Below, piece after piece: positions 8,344 through 17,277 of a stretch of DNA of 57,124 bases. The position numbers and the translations under genes were made by a program. How positions within the stretch are numbered: position 1 is the stretch's first letter; each line of letters starts with the position of its first letter. Under the pieces are notes generated by a model that had not been told where the DNA came from, searched no databases, and saw only the letters and a program-made list of their open reading frames with translations. Source of the DNA: Opitutaceae bacterium. GTDB taxonomy: Bacteria; Verrucomicrobiota; Verrucomicrobiia; Opitutales; Opitutaceae. The stretch covers positions 1 to 57,124 of the forward strand of contig JAEUGW010000053.1 in the NCBI GenBank assembly GCA_016795565.1. The letters are read 5' to 3'.

Positions 8344-8368
8344 GCCCAGGGAAATAACGAGGTCTTCA

Positions 8369-9343
8369 TCATTTCTTCTTCGGCAGCGCGGCGGGCTGGC
8401 CGGTCTTCACCGCGCCCTGCACGTAGGAGCCCCACACGGTGTTGTTCTGCGCCGGGTTGTGCGCCTTGGCCTTGCGGACGAGCATCTTCGCGGCGGCCTC
8501 GACGACCCAGGCAAAGTTCTCCTCACCGACGGACTTGCGGTCGGCGTCGGGCGCGGGGTTGCAGAAGTCGATGGCGTAGGGCACGCCGCCGCTCACGCCG
8601 AACTCGACGGTGTTGAACTCGTAGCCGAGGGCGTGGTTGAGCGTGAGCACATCGCGCTCGATGCGGGCGAGCAGCTCCTTTGAGCCCGGCGGGCGATCCA
8701 CGACGTAGCGCAGGTGGTGCGGGTTGCGCGGCTCATACTGCATGATGCGGACATCGGTGCCGCCGATGCAGTAGCAGCGGTAGTAGTCGTCGAAGTGCAC
8801 CTCGGATTGCAGGAGCATGACGAGCTGGCCGGTCTCGTTGTAGGCCTTGAAGAACTCGTCGCGGTCGCGGACCTTGTAGACGTTCTTCCAGCCGCCGCCG
8901 GAGTGCGGCTTGAAGTAGGCCGGCCAGCCGATGTGCGCGAAGATGGCGTCCCAGTCCAGCGGGTAGGCGAGGTTGCCGAAGGACTCGGCGGAGCAGTCGG
9001 CCGGCATCTCCTTCGAGGGGAGGAGGACGGTCTTCGGCACGGCGACGCCGAGCTTGGTCGCGAGGCAGTTGTTGAAATATTTCTCGTCGGCCGACCACCA
9101 GAACGGGTTGTTGACGACGGCGGTGCCGTTGAGGGCGGCGTTCTTCAGGTAGGCGCGGTAGAAGGGGACATCCTGCGAGATGCGGTCGAGGATGACGGCA
9201 TACGGCGTGGGCTCGCCCTGGCGGACCTGGTTGATGAGGACCTCCTCGGCGGTGATGCCGGGCTCGTTCATGGCGTTGATGCGTTCGATGAGCGCCTGCG
9301 GGAAGCTGCGTTCCTTGCCGTGGAGGATGCCGATTTTTTTCAT
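8369..9343 (-). CDS. ATP-grasp ligase, D-Ala-D-Ala ligase/RimK-like
   Basis: A 324-residue ATP-grasp protein. A pre-ATP-grasp domain starts with KKIGILHGKERSFP. The central domain has NPFWWSADEKYF and CLATKLGVAVPKTVLLP (the helix before the ATP-grasp core), FKPHSGGGWKNV (phosphate loop), MLLQSEVHF (adenine-binding side) and the C-terminal metal-binding stretch VEFGVSGGVPYAIDFCNPAPD, giving Glu, Asp and Asn ligands. Such enzymes activate a carboxylate as acyl-phosphate and join it to an amine. The start at 9343 is fixed by the beta-strand opening; upstream codons are Arg/Gly-rich. It is the first gene of the putative peptide-forming row and is divergent from the esterase. Confidence 0.85.
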   Translation of the reverse strand: MKKIGILHGKERSFPQALIERINAMNEPGITAEEVLINQVRQGEPTPYAVILDRISQDVPFYRAYLKNAALNGTAVVNNPFWWSADEKYFNNCLATKLGVAVPKTVLLPSKEMPADCSAESFGNLAYPLDWDAIFAHIGWPAYFKPHSGGGWKNVYKVRDRDEFFKAYNETGQLVMLLQSEVHFDDYYRCYCIGGTDVRIMQYEPRNPHHLRYVVDRPPGSKELLARIERDVLTLNHALGYEFNTVEFGVSGGVPYAIDFCNPAPDADRKSVGEENFAWVVEAAAKMLVRKAKAHNPAQNNTVWGSYVQGAVKTGQPAALPKKK

Positions 9344-9464
9344 GCCCGCAGTGTGCGGTGTAGGAGGGGAAAAGTGGAGCCGAATCACGCCGGGCCGGGG
9401 AAAATCCGGCCGGGCGGGGTCCGGCCTTAAAAACCCGCTTGCTTCACCCCGGCCCGCCGCTGGC

Positions 9465-10289
9465 ATGGCGGCACCACGCACCATGCCGCGCCCGCGCCCC
9501 AACGACGCCCCGCTTCGCCTCCACCGGCGGTTTCGCTCCCATGGCCTGCGCGGCCTGCGCGACATCGTCGTGTGGCTGCCGCCCGGCTACGGCCGGATCC
9601 GGGGGCGGCGGCATCCGGTGGTCTATTTTCAGGACGGGCAGAACATCTTTGACCCCCTGACCGCCTTCCTCGGCAACGCCTGGCATGCCGGGGAGCGCGC
9701 GACCGACCTCATCCGCGCCCATCGCATCGTGGCGCCGGTCATGGTCGGCATCTACAACACCGGCTTCAACCGGATGAACGAATACGCGCCCACTCCGGCG
9801 GAGTTCTCCGGCTGGGACGGCGAGAAGTGCCGGAGCACCGGCGACGCGAAGCGCTACGCGAAATTCGTCGTGCAGGAGCTGAAGCCGTTCATCGATGCGC
9901 GTTACCTCACGCGGCCCGGCCCGCGTGACACGGCGCTGGTGGGTTCCTCGATGGGCGGGCTGGTGTCGCTGTATTTTGCGCTGTGGCATCCGCGCGTGTT
10001 CGGCCACGTGGCGGCGCTGTCGCCGTCGCTGTGGTGGGACCGCCGCGTGGTGTTCCAGGATTTCGCCAAGCTCCGCAAGAAACCCGCGGTCCGCCTCTGG
10101 CTCGACATGGGCACGGCGGAGCCCGGCTGGGAGGCGCTCCCGCTCTTTCGCGACACGCTCGTCAGCAAAGGCTGGCAGGCCGGCGGGGATCTGGCTTATC
10201 GCGAGGTGCCCGGCGCCGAGCACACCGAACACGCCTGGGCGGCGCGCATCGGCGACGTGCTCGAGTGGATGCTGCCGCTGCGGCGATAG
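9465..10289 (+). CDS. esterase of the alpha/beta-hydrolase fold (esterase D/Fes type)
   Basis: A 274-residue PF00756-like esterase. DIVVWLPPGYGRIRGRR and HPVVYFQDGQNIFD are the usual first strands. The nucleophile elbow GSSMGG puts the catalytic serine at 162, and the late HTEHAWAAR gives the His; the Asp is probably in the LDMGTAEPG stretch. No signal peptide is seen, so it should act in the cytoplasm. The start could also be the ATG at 9483. It diverges from the ATP-grasp/GCS2/M29 row with 121 bases between, a distance that can hold both promoters, so it may serve the same pathway, for instance by releasing or deprotecting the product. That link is inference from position. Confidence 0.8.
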   Translation: MAAPRTMPRPRPNDAPLRLHRRFRSHGLRGLRDIVVWLPPGYGRIRGRRHPVVYFQDGQNIFDPLTAFLGNAWHAGERATDLIRAHRIVAPVMVGIYNTGFNRMNEYAPTPAEFSGWDGEKCRSTGDAKRYAKFVVQELKPFIDARYLTRPGPRDTALVGSSMGGLVSLYFALWHPRVFGHVAALSPSLWWDRRVVFQDFAKLRKKPAVRLWLDMGTAEPGWEALPLFRDTLVSKGWQAGGDLAYREVPGAEHTEHAWAARIGDVLEWMLPLRR

Positions 10290-10331
10290 TCCGGGGACAG
10301 AATCCCGCTCCCGCCACGCGGCTTCGCTGGG

Positions 10332-10360
10332 TTGACAAGGCGGGCGGTTGGGAGGATTGC
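10332..10360 (+). promoter_or_regulatory. weak candidate promoter before the sulfatase
   Basis: A perfect TTGACA box lies at 10332-10337; 17 bases later is GATTGC, a poor -10. It is 24 bases before the chosen sulfatase start. The spacing is right but the -10 is weak, so this is only a candidate. Confidence 0.25.
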
Positions 10361-10383
10361 TCGGGTCGGCCCCCTTTCCCCGC

Positions 10384-12624
10384 ATGACCGGCCTACCTTT
10401 CCTGCGCGCAGCCCTGTTCCTTGTTGCGGCCCCTCTGCTGGCTGCGACCGCACCGCTGGATTATCGCCAGGCACCCGCCGCCGTCTGGCCCGCCCCGCCG
10501 CGCCCCGCGCCCGGGGCGCCCAACGTCCTTGTCATCCTGTGGGACGACATCGGCTTCGCCCAGTTCGGCTGCTATGGCGCGCCGCTGGCGACGCCGAATG
10601 TGGACCGGCTCGCCGCGCAGGGAGTGCGCTACAATAATTTCCATGTCGCGCCGGTCTGCTCGCCCTCCCGGGCCGCGCTCCTGACCGGGCGCAACCCGCA
10701 CAGCGTCGGCATGGCCTGCATCACGGAGTTCGCCAACGGCCAGCCCAACAGCCGGGGCGGCATCGATCCGGCGGCGGGCACGCTGGCCGACCGGCTGCGC
10801 GCCGGCGGCTACACCACGGCGGCGGTCGGCAAGTGGCACCTCACCCCGATGAACGAGCTGCATCCCGGCGCCGCCTCCACCCACTGGCCGACGGGCCGCG
10901 GCTTCGAGCATTTCTACGGCTTCACGGGCGGCGAAACCAATCCCTGGGCGCCCGAGCTCTACATCGGCCGCGAGCGGCTCAAGCATCCGCCGGTCAATCC
11001 GGACGGTTCACCGAAACATTCCGAGGTGGACATCACCGACCACGCCATCGCGTTGCTGGCCGAGCAGCGGGCCACCGCGCCAGACAAGCCCTTCTTCCTC
11101 TACCTCGCCTACAGCGCCGGCCACGCGCCGCACCAGGTGCCGGCGGAGCGCCTGGCGAAATGGCGCGGCCGGTTCGACCGGGGCTGGGATGCGGTGCGCG
11201 AGGAAACCCTCGCGCGGCAGAAGCAGCTCGGCCTGGTGCCGGCCGACGTGCAGTTGCCGCCGCGCAATCCGCGCGTCAAGGCGTGGGCGGAGCTCGCCCC
11301 AACCGAGCGCCAGCTTTACGCCCGCTACTACGAGGCCTTCGCGGCGTTCGTCGAATACACCGACGAGCAGCTGGGCCGGGTGCTCGCCCACCTCGAGCGC
11401 ACCGGCCAGCTGGACAACACGCTGGTCATCCTCGCCTCGGACAACGGCGCCAGTCCCGAGGGCGGCCCGGAGGGCATGTGGAACGAGGTCCGGCTCTTCA
11501 CCACCGAGTCGTTCGACCGCTGGCCGGAGGGCGCGGCGCACCTCGATGCGCTGGGCTCGCCCCTGGGCTATTCGACTTATCCGACCGGGTGGACGATGGC
11601 GGGCAACACGCCGTTCCGCCTGACCAAGGGCACCGCGCACGAGGGCGGCATCCGCGTGCCCCTCATCATGCGCTGGCCGGCCCGCATCCGGGACGCCGGG
11701 GGCATCCGGACGCAGTATCACAACATCACCGACCTCCTGCCCACGATCCTCGGCGCGGCCGGGCTGACGCCGCCCCCGGCGATCGCCGGCACCAGCATGG
11801 CCTACACCTGGGCGGATGCGGCGGCCCCCTCGCGCCGCACGACCCAATACGCCGAGATCTACGGTCACTGCGCCATCTATCACGAGGGCTGGAAGGCCGT
11901 GGCCTTTCACGCGCCCGGCACACCCTTCGCGGAGGACAAGTGGGAACTCTACGACCTGCGCGCCGATTGCAACGAGACCCGCGACCTGGCGGCGGCGCAG
12001 CCGGGAAAGCTCGCCGAGCTGCTTGCCGTGTGGGAGCGCGAAGCGCAGGCCAACCAAGTCTATCCGCTCGACGACCGTCGCGGCGCGCGCGAGATGATCC
12101 TGCCGCCGGGTTCGCCGTCGGGTGGCAACCGCTTCGTGTTTCATCCGCCCGTGAGCGGCATCCACAAAGGCGCGGCCCCGGACCTGCGCGGTCGTTCGTG
12201 GCGGCTCGCGGCGGAACTGGAGGCCGGCGGCGGCGCGAGCGGGGTCATCGCCGCCTTTGGCGGGCGCTTCTCCGGCTGGTCGCTCTACCTGCACGGCGGC
12301 GTGCCGAAGTTCCATTACAACTACGGCGGCTTCGAGCGCACCACGATCGCCGCCTCCGCGCCTCTGCCCGGCGCGGGTGCGCACCAGGTGGCGGTCGCCT
12401 TCACCCTGCAGCCGGACGGCGCGGCGGAGGCCGTGCTGACGGTGGACGGGCGCGAGGCCGGGCGCGGCCGCGTGCCGCGCGTGATGCGCAACATCACCCA
12501 CGAGACCTTTGACCTCGGCTGTGACCTCTACACCCCGGTGACGGAGGATTACGCGGCACCCGCCGAACTGCCGGCGGGCCTGCTGGGCGAAGTCGTCGTC
12601 ACGGCCGAGACCCCGCCCCATTAA
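10384..12624 (+). CDS. arylsulfatase (type I, Cys-dependent)
   Basis: A 746-residue exported sulfatase. MTGLPFLRAALFLVAAPLLA is the signal peptide, which fixes the start at 10384. NVLVILWDDIGFAQFGCYG provides the first metal-binding Asp pair. CSPSRAALLTGRN carries the C-x-P-S-R signature, with Cys92 to be converted to formylglycine. GKWHLTP and ILASDNGASPEGG are the further family motifs. After about residue 540 comes a beta-rich C-terminal extension typical of long arylsulfatases. It hydrolyses sulfate esters in the periplasm, probably from algal or host glycans; the substrate cannot be read from the sequence. It is followed after 12 bases by a phosphoesterase on the same strand. No sulfatase-maturing enzyme lies in the window. 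Confidence 0.92.
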   Translation: MTGLPFLRAALFLVAAPLLAATAPLDYRQAPAAVWPAPPRPAPGAPNVLVILWDDIGFAQFGCYGAPLATPNVDRLAAQGVRYNNFHVAPVCSPSRAALLTGRNPHSVGMACITEFANGQPNSRGGIDPAAGTLADRLRAGGYTTAAVGKWHLTPMNELHPGAASTHWPTGRGFEHFYGFTGGETNPWAPELYIGRERLKHPPVNPDGSPKHSEVDITDHAIALLAEQRATAPDKPFFLYLAYSAGHAPHQVPAERLAKWRGRFDRGWDAVREETLARQKQLGLVPADVQLPPRNPRVKAWAELAPTERQLYARYYEAFAAFVEYTDEQLGRVLAHLERTGQLDNTLVILASDNGASPEGGPEGMWNEVRLFTTESFDRWPEGAAHLDALGSPLGYSTYPTGWTMAGNTPFRLTKGTAHEGGIRVPLIMRWPARIRDAGGIRTQYHNITDLLPTILGAAGLTPPPAIAGTSMAYTWADAAAPSRRTTQYAEIYGHCAIYHEGWKAVAFHAPGTPFAEDKWELYDLRADCNETRDLAAAQPGKLAELLAVWEREAQANQVYPLDDRRGAREMILPPGSPSGGNRFVFHPPVSGIHKGAAPDLRGRSWRLAAELEAGGGASGVIAAFGGRFSGWSLYLHGGVPKFHYNYGGFERTTIAASAPLPGAGAHQVAVAFTLQPDGAAEAVLTVDGREAGRGRVPRVMRNITHETFDLGCDLYTPVTEDYAAPAELPAGLLGEVVVTAETPPH

Positions 12625-12636
12625 CCCCAACCCGCC

Positions 12637-14217
12637 ATGAGCCACCTCACCCGCCGCCAGTTCACCCGGATCGCCGCACTCACGCCGTTCGCGCTCGGCG
12701 CCATGCTCAACCGCAGCCGCGCCGACATCGGCAAGGTCGGGGGCGGGCGGCACGAGCTGACCATCCTCTACACGAACGATTTTCACAGCGCGTTCGAGCC
12801 GATCCCCGCTTACTGGCTGCCCGGCTCGCCCCGCCTCGGCGGCGCCGCCCACCTGGCCGCGCTGGTGGAGCGCGAGCGCGCCGCCGCCGGCACCTGCTTC
12901 CTGCTGGATTCGGGCGACATGTTCACCGGCACGATGTCGCACCTCACCCACGGCGAGGCGCTGATGGAGATGATGTCGCTGATGCGCTACGATGCCCTCG
13001 GCGCGGGCAACCACGAGTTCGACTACGGCTGGCAGGTCTTCGACCACGCCATCGCGCGCGTGCCGTTCCCGATCCTGTGCTGCAACGTCCGTTACAAGGG
13101 CACGCGGATCCGGTTCACCCGTCCCTACACGATCATCGAGCGCAACGGCACCCGCGTGGGCATCATCGGCGTCATGGGCACCAACGCCGCCCGCTACACC
13201 ATCATGCCATCCAAGGTGGCCGAGCTAGAGTTCACCGATCCCGTCGAGGAGACGCGCGCCTGCGTCGCTGAGCTGCGCGACACGGTGGACGTGCTCATCG
13301 TGCTCGGCCACCAGGGGCTGCCCGGGGCGATGCAGACCGACGCGGAGAACGACCCCGAGGTGCAGCGTCCGCTCGACGAGGACCTGCACTTCTGCGGGGC
13401 CGTGCCCGGCATCAACCTCTACATCGCGGCCCACTCCCACCACGGGATCGAGCAGGCGATCGTGCATCCTGACACCGGCACGCTCATCACGCAGACCTAC
13501 GGCTACGGCACGCGGCTCGGCCGCGTGCGGCTCAAGGTCAATGATCGCCGGGTGGTCGCCCACGACATCGAGCTGCTCAAGGTGTGGAGCGACGAGTTGC
13601 CGGCGCACGCCGCGGTGGCGGCCCGCGTGGCGCACTACCGCCAGGTCATCGCCCCGCAGATCGGGCCGCCGCTGGGCCGGTGCACGACCCGCTTGATCCG
13701 CAAATACAACCGCGAATCGTCGCTGGGCGGCATGATCACCGATGTCATGCGCGCGCGGACCGGGGCCGAGGTCGCCGTGACCAACGCCGGCGGCCTGCGC
13801 GCCGACCTGCCGGAGGGCGCGATTGATCGCGGCCACATCCTCGACGCCTTTCCGTTCCTGAACGACACCACGACCGTGGAGCTCGCCGGGGCCGACCTGC
13901 GCGGCGTGCTGGAACAGGGCCTGTCCCTCAAGGCGGGCCTGTGCCAGGTCTCCGGCCTGCGCGCCACCTACGATCTGCGGCGCCCGCTCGGTTCGCGCCT
14001 CGTCAGCTGCGAGGTGGGCGGCCAGCCGCTGGCCGACACGCGGCTCTATCGCGTCGCGACCAACAGCTTCCTGAGCGAGGGCGGCGACAGCTACCTGTCC
14101 TTCAAAAAGGGCCGGGTGGTCGCGCGCGACAAACAGCTGAGCGAGGTGCTCACCGATTACGTCGGCGCGGTGAAAACAATCGAGCCGCCCGCGATGGGGC
14201 GGCTCGTGCCGGCGTGA
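12637..14217 (+). CDS. 5'-nucleotidase/UshA-family metallophosphoesterase
   Basis: A 526-residue two-domain enzyme. The N-terminus MSHLTRRQFTRIAALTPFALG is a Tat-type signal (RRQFTR). The dinuclear metal site is given by ILYTNDFHSAF (Asp, His), LLDSGDMFTG (Asp), GAGNHEFDYG (Asn, His), VLGHQG (His) and AAHSHHG (His pair). The C-terminal substrate domain follows, with TNAGGLRADLPEGAI and VATNSFLSEGGDSY. Family members hydrolyse nucleotides or other phosphate monoesters in the periplasm. It starts 12 bases after the sulfatase and probably shares its transcript, suggesting co-use in scavenging sulfate and phosphate from organic esters. It is convergent with the next gene, with 18 bases between. 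Confidence 0.9.
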   Translation: MSHLTRRQFTRIAALTPFALGAMLNRSRADIGKVGGGRHELTILYTNDFHSAFEPIPAYWLPGSPRLGGAAHLAALVERERAAAGTCFLLDSGDMFTGTMSHLTHGEALMEMMSLMRYDALGAGNHEFDYGWQVFDHAIARVPFPILCCNVRYKGTRIRFTRPYTIIERNGTRVGIIGVMGTNAARYTIMPSKVAELEFTDPVEETRACVAELRDTVDVLIVLGHQGLPGAMQTDAENDPEVQRPLDEDLHFCGAVPGINLYIAAHSHHGIEQAIVHPDTGTLITQTYGYGTRLGRVRLKVNDRRVVAHDIELLKVWSDELPAHAAVAARVAHYRQVIAPQIGPPLGRCTTRLIRKYNRESSLGGMITDVMRARTGAEVAVTNAGGLRADLPEGAIDRGHILDAFPFLNDTTTVELAGADLRGVLEQGLSLKAGLCQVSGLRATYDLRRPLGSRLVSCEVGGQPLADTRLYRVATNSFLSEGGDSYLSFKKGRVVARDKQLSEVLTDYVGAVKTIEPPAMGRLVPA

Positions 14218-14235
14218 GCGGGTGATCCGGCCGCC

Positions 14236-15897
14236 TCAGTCGAGGCCGGTGACCTGCACGTCGTTCGGATATTCGATGGCGAACTTCACCGTGAGCTCGC
14301 GCTTCTCGCCGGGCTTGAGGTCGAGCGTCCACTTGAGGGAGCCCTCGTCGGTCGGCTTCAGCTCGCCGGGGGCGGGGGCGAGCTGCTTCACCACGATCTT
14401 CTCATTGCGGGAGAGCGGGACCTGGTCGGCGACGATGACGCGCTCGGTGGTGCGCTTGTTGTTCTGCACCGTGATGAGATACTCGTAGGTGATGCGCTTG
14501 CCGGAGTTGGTGAGGCCGGTGTCCTCGGTGAACTTGTTCACGCGCTTGTGCTTCACGCTGATGCCCTCGTCGGCCCCGAGGGCCAGGTCGAACTTCTCGC
14601 CCACCATCACGGTGCGGAGCGCGCTGGTGGTGACGAAAGTGCCGTCGAGGAAGACGTTCATGGCGCCGGCTAGCAGCGGGAACTCGGAGGTGTTGAAGAC
14701 CTTCGCGGTCAGGTAGGCGGTCGCGAGGTGCTTCGGCACGGTCAGGTATTCGGGGCTGGCCTTCAGCGTGGCGCTGGTGATCGGCACCTTCTGCGGCGAG
14801 TTGTCGCTCGGCACCGACGAGGCGACGGCGATCTTGAACGAGGCGCTCGTCGCGCCGGCCTCGATCGTGGCGCGCGCCATCTCGGCGTCGCGTTCCTCGG
14901 CGGCGCCGGCCGCATCGCCGGCGGCGTTGGTGGTGAAGGCCTGCATGTTGACGGCGGCGGGGGCGGCCATCTTGGATTTCATTTCCCGGCGGCGATCGTT
15001 CGAGGCCTGTTCGCGGAGCAGGATGGGGTTGAACACATCGAGGCTCCACACGCTGAGCGCCGGGGCGGCGCCGCCGAGGCCGGGGCGCGCGGTCGAGAGG
15101 GTGAGGGCGACATTCTTCCAGTCCTCGCCGGTGCTCTGGCGGACGATGCCGAAGTAGCTGAGCGCGACGGCGCGGTCGGCGCTCAGCACGCGGGCGTCAT
15201 AGCTCGGCGCCCAGCTGGCGCCGGGGACGGTGTAGGAGAGCGCAACATCCAGGTTGCCGGCCTGCGGCGCGGACACGCGCACGGTGACGGTCTTGAAGGC
15301 CCGGCCGCCGCTGCCGCGCAGCTCGTTGAGCTGGTTCTGCGCGGCGTTGATCTTGTTCGCCAGCTCCTCGCGCTGCTCGTCGAGTGTCGCGCGCTCGGTG
15401 ACGAGCCGGGCCTTCTGCTCGGTCAGGTAGTTGAGGGAGCTGGTGAACTGGTTGAGGTCGGGCCGGGGCACGTCCTTGGTCGGCGGGGCGAAGAGCGCGG
15501 TCTCCATCCGGTCGAGCGAGGCCTGTTGCGCGTTGAGCAGGCTGCCGCGGTCGTCGAGGCCGCGCACCTGCTTGCCGAGGCCCTTGAGCTGGTCCTCAAG
15601 CTCCTTCACGCGGGCATTGGGGGTGAAGTCCACGAAGGTCTGCTTCGCGCTGACATCGAGGATGAGCGCCTGCGCCGTGCCGCGGCCGCTGACCTGGAGC
15701 GAGCGCTCGTTGAGGGCCTGGGGCAGGTTGGCGAAGACGAGCTCGGTGGTGCCGCCGGGCAGGTCAACCGTGGCGGTGCGCGTGACGACGGCGCGGTCGG
15801 TGTAAACCGTGACGGCGGAGATGGCGGAATTGACCGGCGCGGCGAGCGCCGCGAGCGGAACGAGGGAGAGGAGGGCAAACAGGCGGATGGGTTTCAT
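14236..15897 (-). CDS. DUF4139/DUF4140 (mucoidy inhibitor MuiA-like) protein
   Basis: A 553-residue protein with a signal peptide (MKPIRLFALLSLVPLAALA). The DUF4140 domain follows with SAVTVYTDRAVVTRTATVDLP and GTTELVFANLPQAL. Next come two coiled-coil segments (around RVKELEDQLKGL and RLVTERATLDEQREELANKI). The DUF4139 beta domain begins near SYTVPGASWAPSYDARV and runs to the end, closing with DLKPGEKRELTVKFAIEYP. The family is widespread and its biochemical role is unknown. The start at 15897 is fixed by the signal peptide. Its neighbours do not suggest a shared task. Confidence 0.85.
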   Translation of the reverse strand: MKPIRLFALLSLVPLAALAAPVNSAISAVTVYTDRAVVTRTATVDLPGGTTELVFANLPQALNERSLQVSGRGTAQALILDVSAKQTFVDFTPNARVKELEDQLKGLGKQVRGLDDRGSLLNAQQASLDRMETALFAPPTKDVPRPDLNQFTSSLNYLTEQKARLVTERATLDEQREELANKINAAQNQLNELRGSGGRAFKTVTVRVSAPQAGNLDVALSYTVPGASWAPSYDARVLSADRAVALSYFGIVRQSTGEDWKNVALTLSTARPGLGGAAPALSVWSLDVFNPILLREQASNDRRREMKSKMAAPAAVNMQAFTTNAAGDAAGAAEERDAEMARATIEAGATSASFKIAVASSVPSDNSPQKVPITSATLKASPEYLTVPKHLATAYLTAKVFNTSEFPLLAGAMNVFLDGTFVTTSALRTVMVGEKFDLALGADEGISVKHKRVNKFTEDTGLTNSGKRITYEYLITVQNNKRTTERVIVADQVPLSRNEKIVVKQLAPAPGELKPTDEGSLKWTLDLKPGEKRELTVKFAIEYPNDVQVTGLD

Positions 15898-16026
15898 GGG
15901 AAGTGAAGGGATTGTGGGGGTAAGACGCGCGACACCCCGGAATCTTAGGCGCAGTGTGGCCGGGCGCGGCGGCAAAACAATCAACAACTCGTAAAACCGG
16001 CATAACCCAACGTGGTCTGGATTGCG

Positions 16027-16082
16027 GTAGCGGCGGTCTGTGACCGCCGACCACAAACCCGGCGCTCATAGGGCGCCGCTAC
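16027..16082. repeat. dispersed GTAGCGGCGGTC palindromic repeat
   Basis: The outer arms GTAGCGGCG (16027-16035) and its complement (16074-16082) enclose an inner hairpin CGGCGGTC/GACCGCCG at about 16032-16049. The sequence is shared with the inside of the MITE-like element at 2711-2853, so at least two copies exist in the window. It lies between the DUF4139 gene and the SDR gene. Confidence 0.7.
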
Positions 16083-16143
16083 AGTGTCGTTTGGCCGCAC
16101 TCGGCGTTTGCCACGGGCCGGGCGGGGGTGTTTGGAATCATCC

Positions 16144-16986
16144 ATGCCAGCACTCGCCGGACAGGTCATCATCATCACGGGCGCCTCGGCCGGCATCGGC
16201 GAGGCGACGGCCCGCCGGCTGGCGCGCGGCGGTGCGAAAGTCGTGATCACGGCGCGCCGCCCCGACCGGCTCGAGGCGCTGGCCCGCGCAATCGATCCTT
16301 CGGGCGCCAGGGTCCTGGCCGTCGCGGGCGACATCACCAGCGACACCGACCGCCGGAAACTCGTCGAGGCGGCGCTGGCAAAGTTCGGCCGCATCGACGG
16401 CCTCGTGAACAACGCCGGCTACGGCACGCGCGGCCCCGTCGAGATCGCGCCGATCGATGTCATCCGGAAGAATTACGAGACCAACGTCTTCGCGCTCATC
16501 GCCCTCACGCAGCTCGTGCTGCCGGCCATGCGCGAGCGCGGCAGCGGCTGCATCGTCAACATCGGCTCGGTGGCCGGCAGAATTGCGCGCCCACTCTCGA
16601 GCATCTACGACTCCACCAAGCACGCGCTGGAGGCGCTCACCGACGGCCTGCGCGGCGAGCTGAAGCCCTTTGGCGTGCGCGTCACCCTCATCCGGCCGGG
16701 CTTCATTCTCACGGAGTTTGTGGACGCCGCCAATGCGGCCTCGACCGGGGTCATCGACAACGCCGGGCCCTATGCGCCGTATCTCGGCGGGTTCCGCGTG
16801 GGCTACGACCGGCTGCGCCACATCGCCGGCACGCCCGACGACATCGCGCGGCTCGTCGAGCGCGCCCTGGCCTCGGACAACCCGGCGCCGCGCTACAGCG
16901 GCCCGCTCCACGCCAAGGTTTTCCTGTTCCTGAAATGGCTCCTGCCCGACCGGGCGCTGGGGTTCATGGTGCGGCTGCGGAAGTGA
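16144..16986 (+). CDS. short-chain dehydrogenase/reductase
   Basis: A 280-residue classical SDR. The NADP(H)-binding motif TGASAGIG is at 12-19, with Arg residues after strand 2 (TARRPDR) that favour NADP. NNAG is at 89-92, catalytic Ser142, and YDSTK gives Tyr155 and Lys159. The C-terminus FLKWLLPDRALGFMVRLRK resembles the membrane-associated tail of sepiapterin-reductase-like or DHRS-like SDRs. The substrate is unknown. The last 55 bases are present again at 17591-17644, beyond the toxin-antitoxin pair. The SDR stop (ending 16986) directly abuts the toxin stop (beginning 16987) on the other strand. Confidence 0.88.
   Translation: MPALAGQVIIITGASAGIGEATARRLARGGAKVVITARRPDRLEALARAIDPSGARVLAVAGDITSDTDRRKLVEAALAKFGRIDGLVNNAGYGTRGPVEIAPIDVIRKNYETNVFALIALTQLVLPAMRERGSGCIVNIGSVAGRIARPLSSIYDSTKHALEALTDGLRGELKPFGVRVTLIRPGFILTEFVDAANAASTGVIDNAGPYAPYLGGFRVGYDRLRHIAGTPDDIARLVERALASDNPAPRYSGPLHAKVFLFLKWLLPDRALGFMVRLRK
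16932..16986 (+). repeat. direct repeat, copy 1 (tail of the SDR gene)
   Basis: These 55 bases, from GAAATGGCTCCTGCCCGAC to the SDR stop codon, match 17591-17644 with four substitutions and one single-base gap. The two copies flank the toxin-antitoxin module. Confidence 0.85.
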
Positions 16987-17277
16987 TCAGTCCCTGCCGA
17001 GAATACGGCCCATCTCCGACTCGAAGATCTCGTAGATCAATTTTCTTTCCTCGGCAAAGACACATTCGATGGTCCGGCCGGGAGTGTAGCGGAAGATCAC
17101 CCGGTAGCGCGCCACCTTCAGCCGGTAGTAACCCGAAAGCCTGTCGCCCAGCGCCTTGATGTCGCCCTTTTCCGTGGCGAGGCCGACCACGGCGCGCTTG
17201 AACGCTCGCCGGTGTTCCAAGCCCAGGGTCGTGGCGAAATCCCACACCTGCGGGCGGACTTTGACCTTGAAGCTCAC
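16987..17277 (-). CDS. RelE/ParE-family toxin
   Basis: A 96-residue basic protein with the RelE/ParE fold pattern: FKVKVRPQVWDFATTL, a helical HRRAFKRAVVGLATEKGDI, then GYYRLKVARYRVIFRY and ERKLIYEIFESEMGR. The central YRLKVARYRVIFRY strand is the usual family signature. RelE-type members cut mRNA on the ribosome and ParE-type ones inhibit gyrase; which applies here is not clear. The ATG overlaps the antitoxin stop by four bases, so it is translated by coupling, in the antitoxin-first order. Its stop abuts the SDR stop. Confidence 0.85.
   Translation of the reverse strand: MSFKVKVRPQVWDFATTLGLEHRRAFKRAVVGLATEKGDIKALGDRLSGYYRLKVARYRVIFRYTPGRTIECVFAEERKLIYEIFESEMGRILGRD

Noticed and set aside
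11008..13047. Long minus-strand open frame of 679 codons opposite the sulfatase and phosphoesterase
   Set aside because: It is the antisense of two genes with clear motifs, has a Val/Arg/Gly/Ala-biased composition and no recognisable domain; long antisense frames are expected at this GC content.
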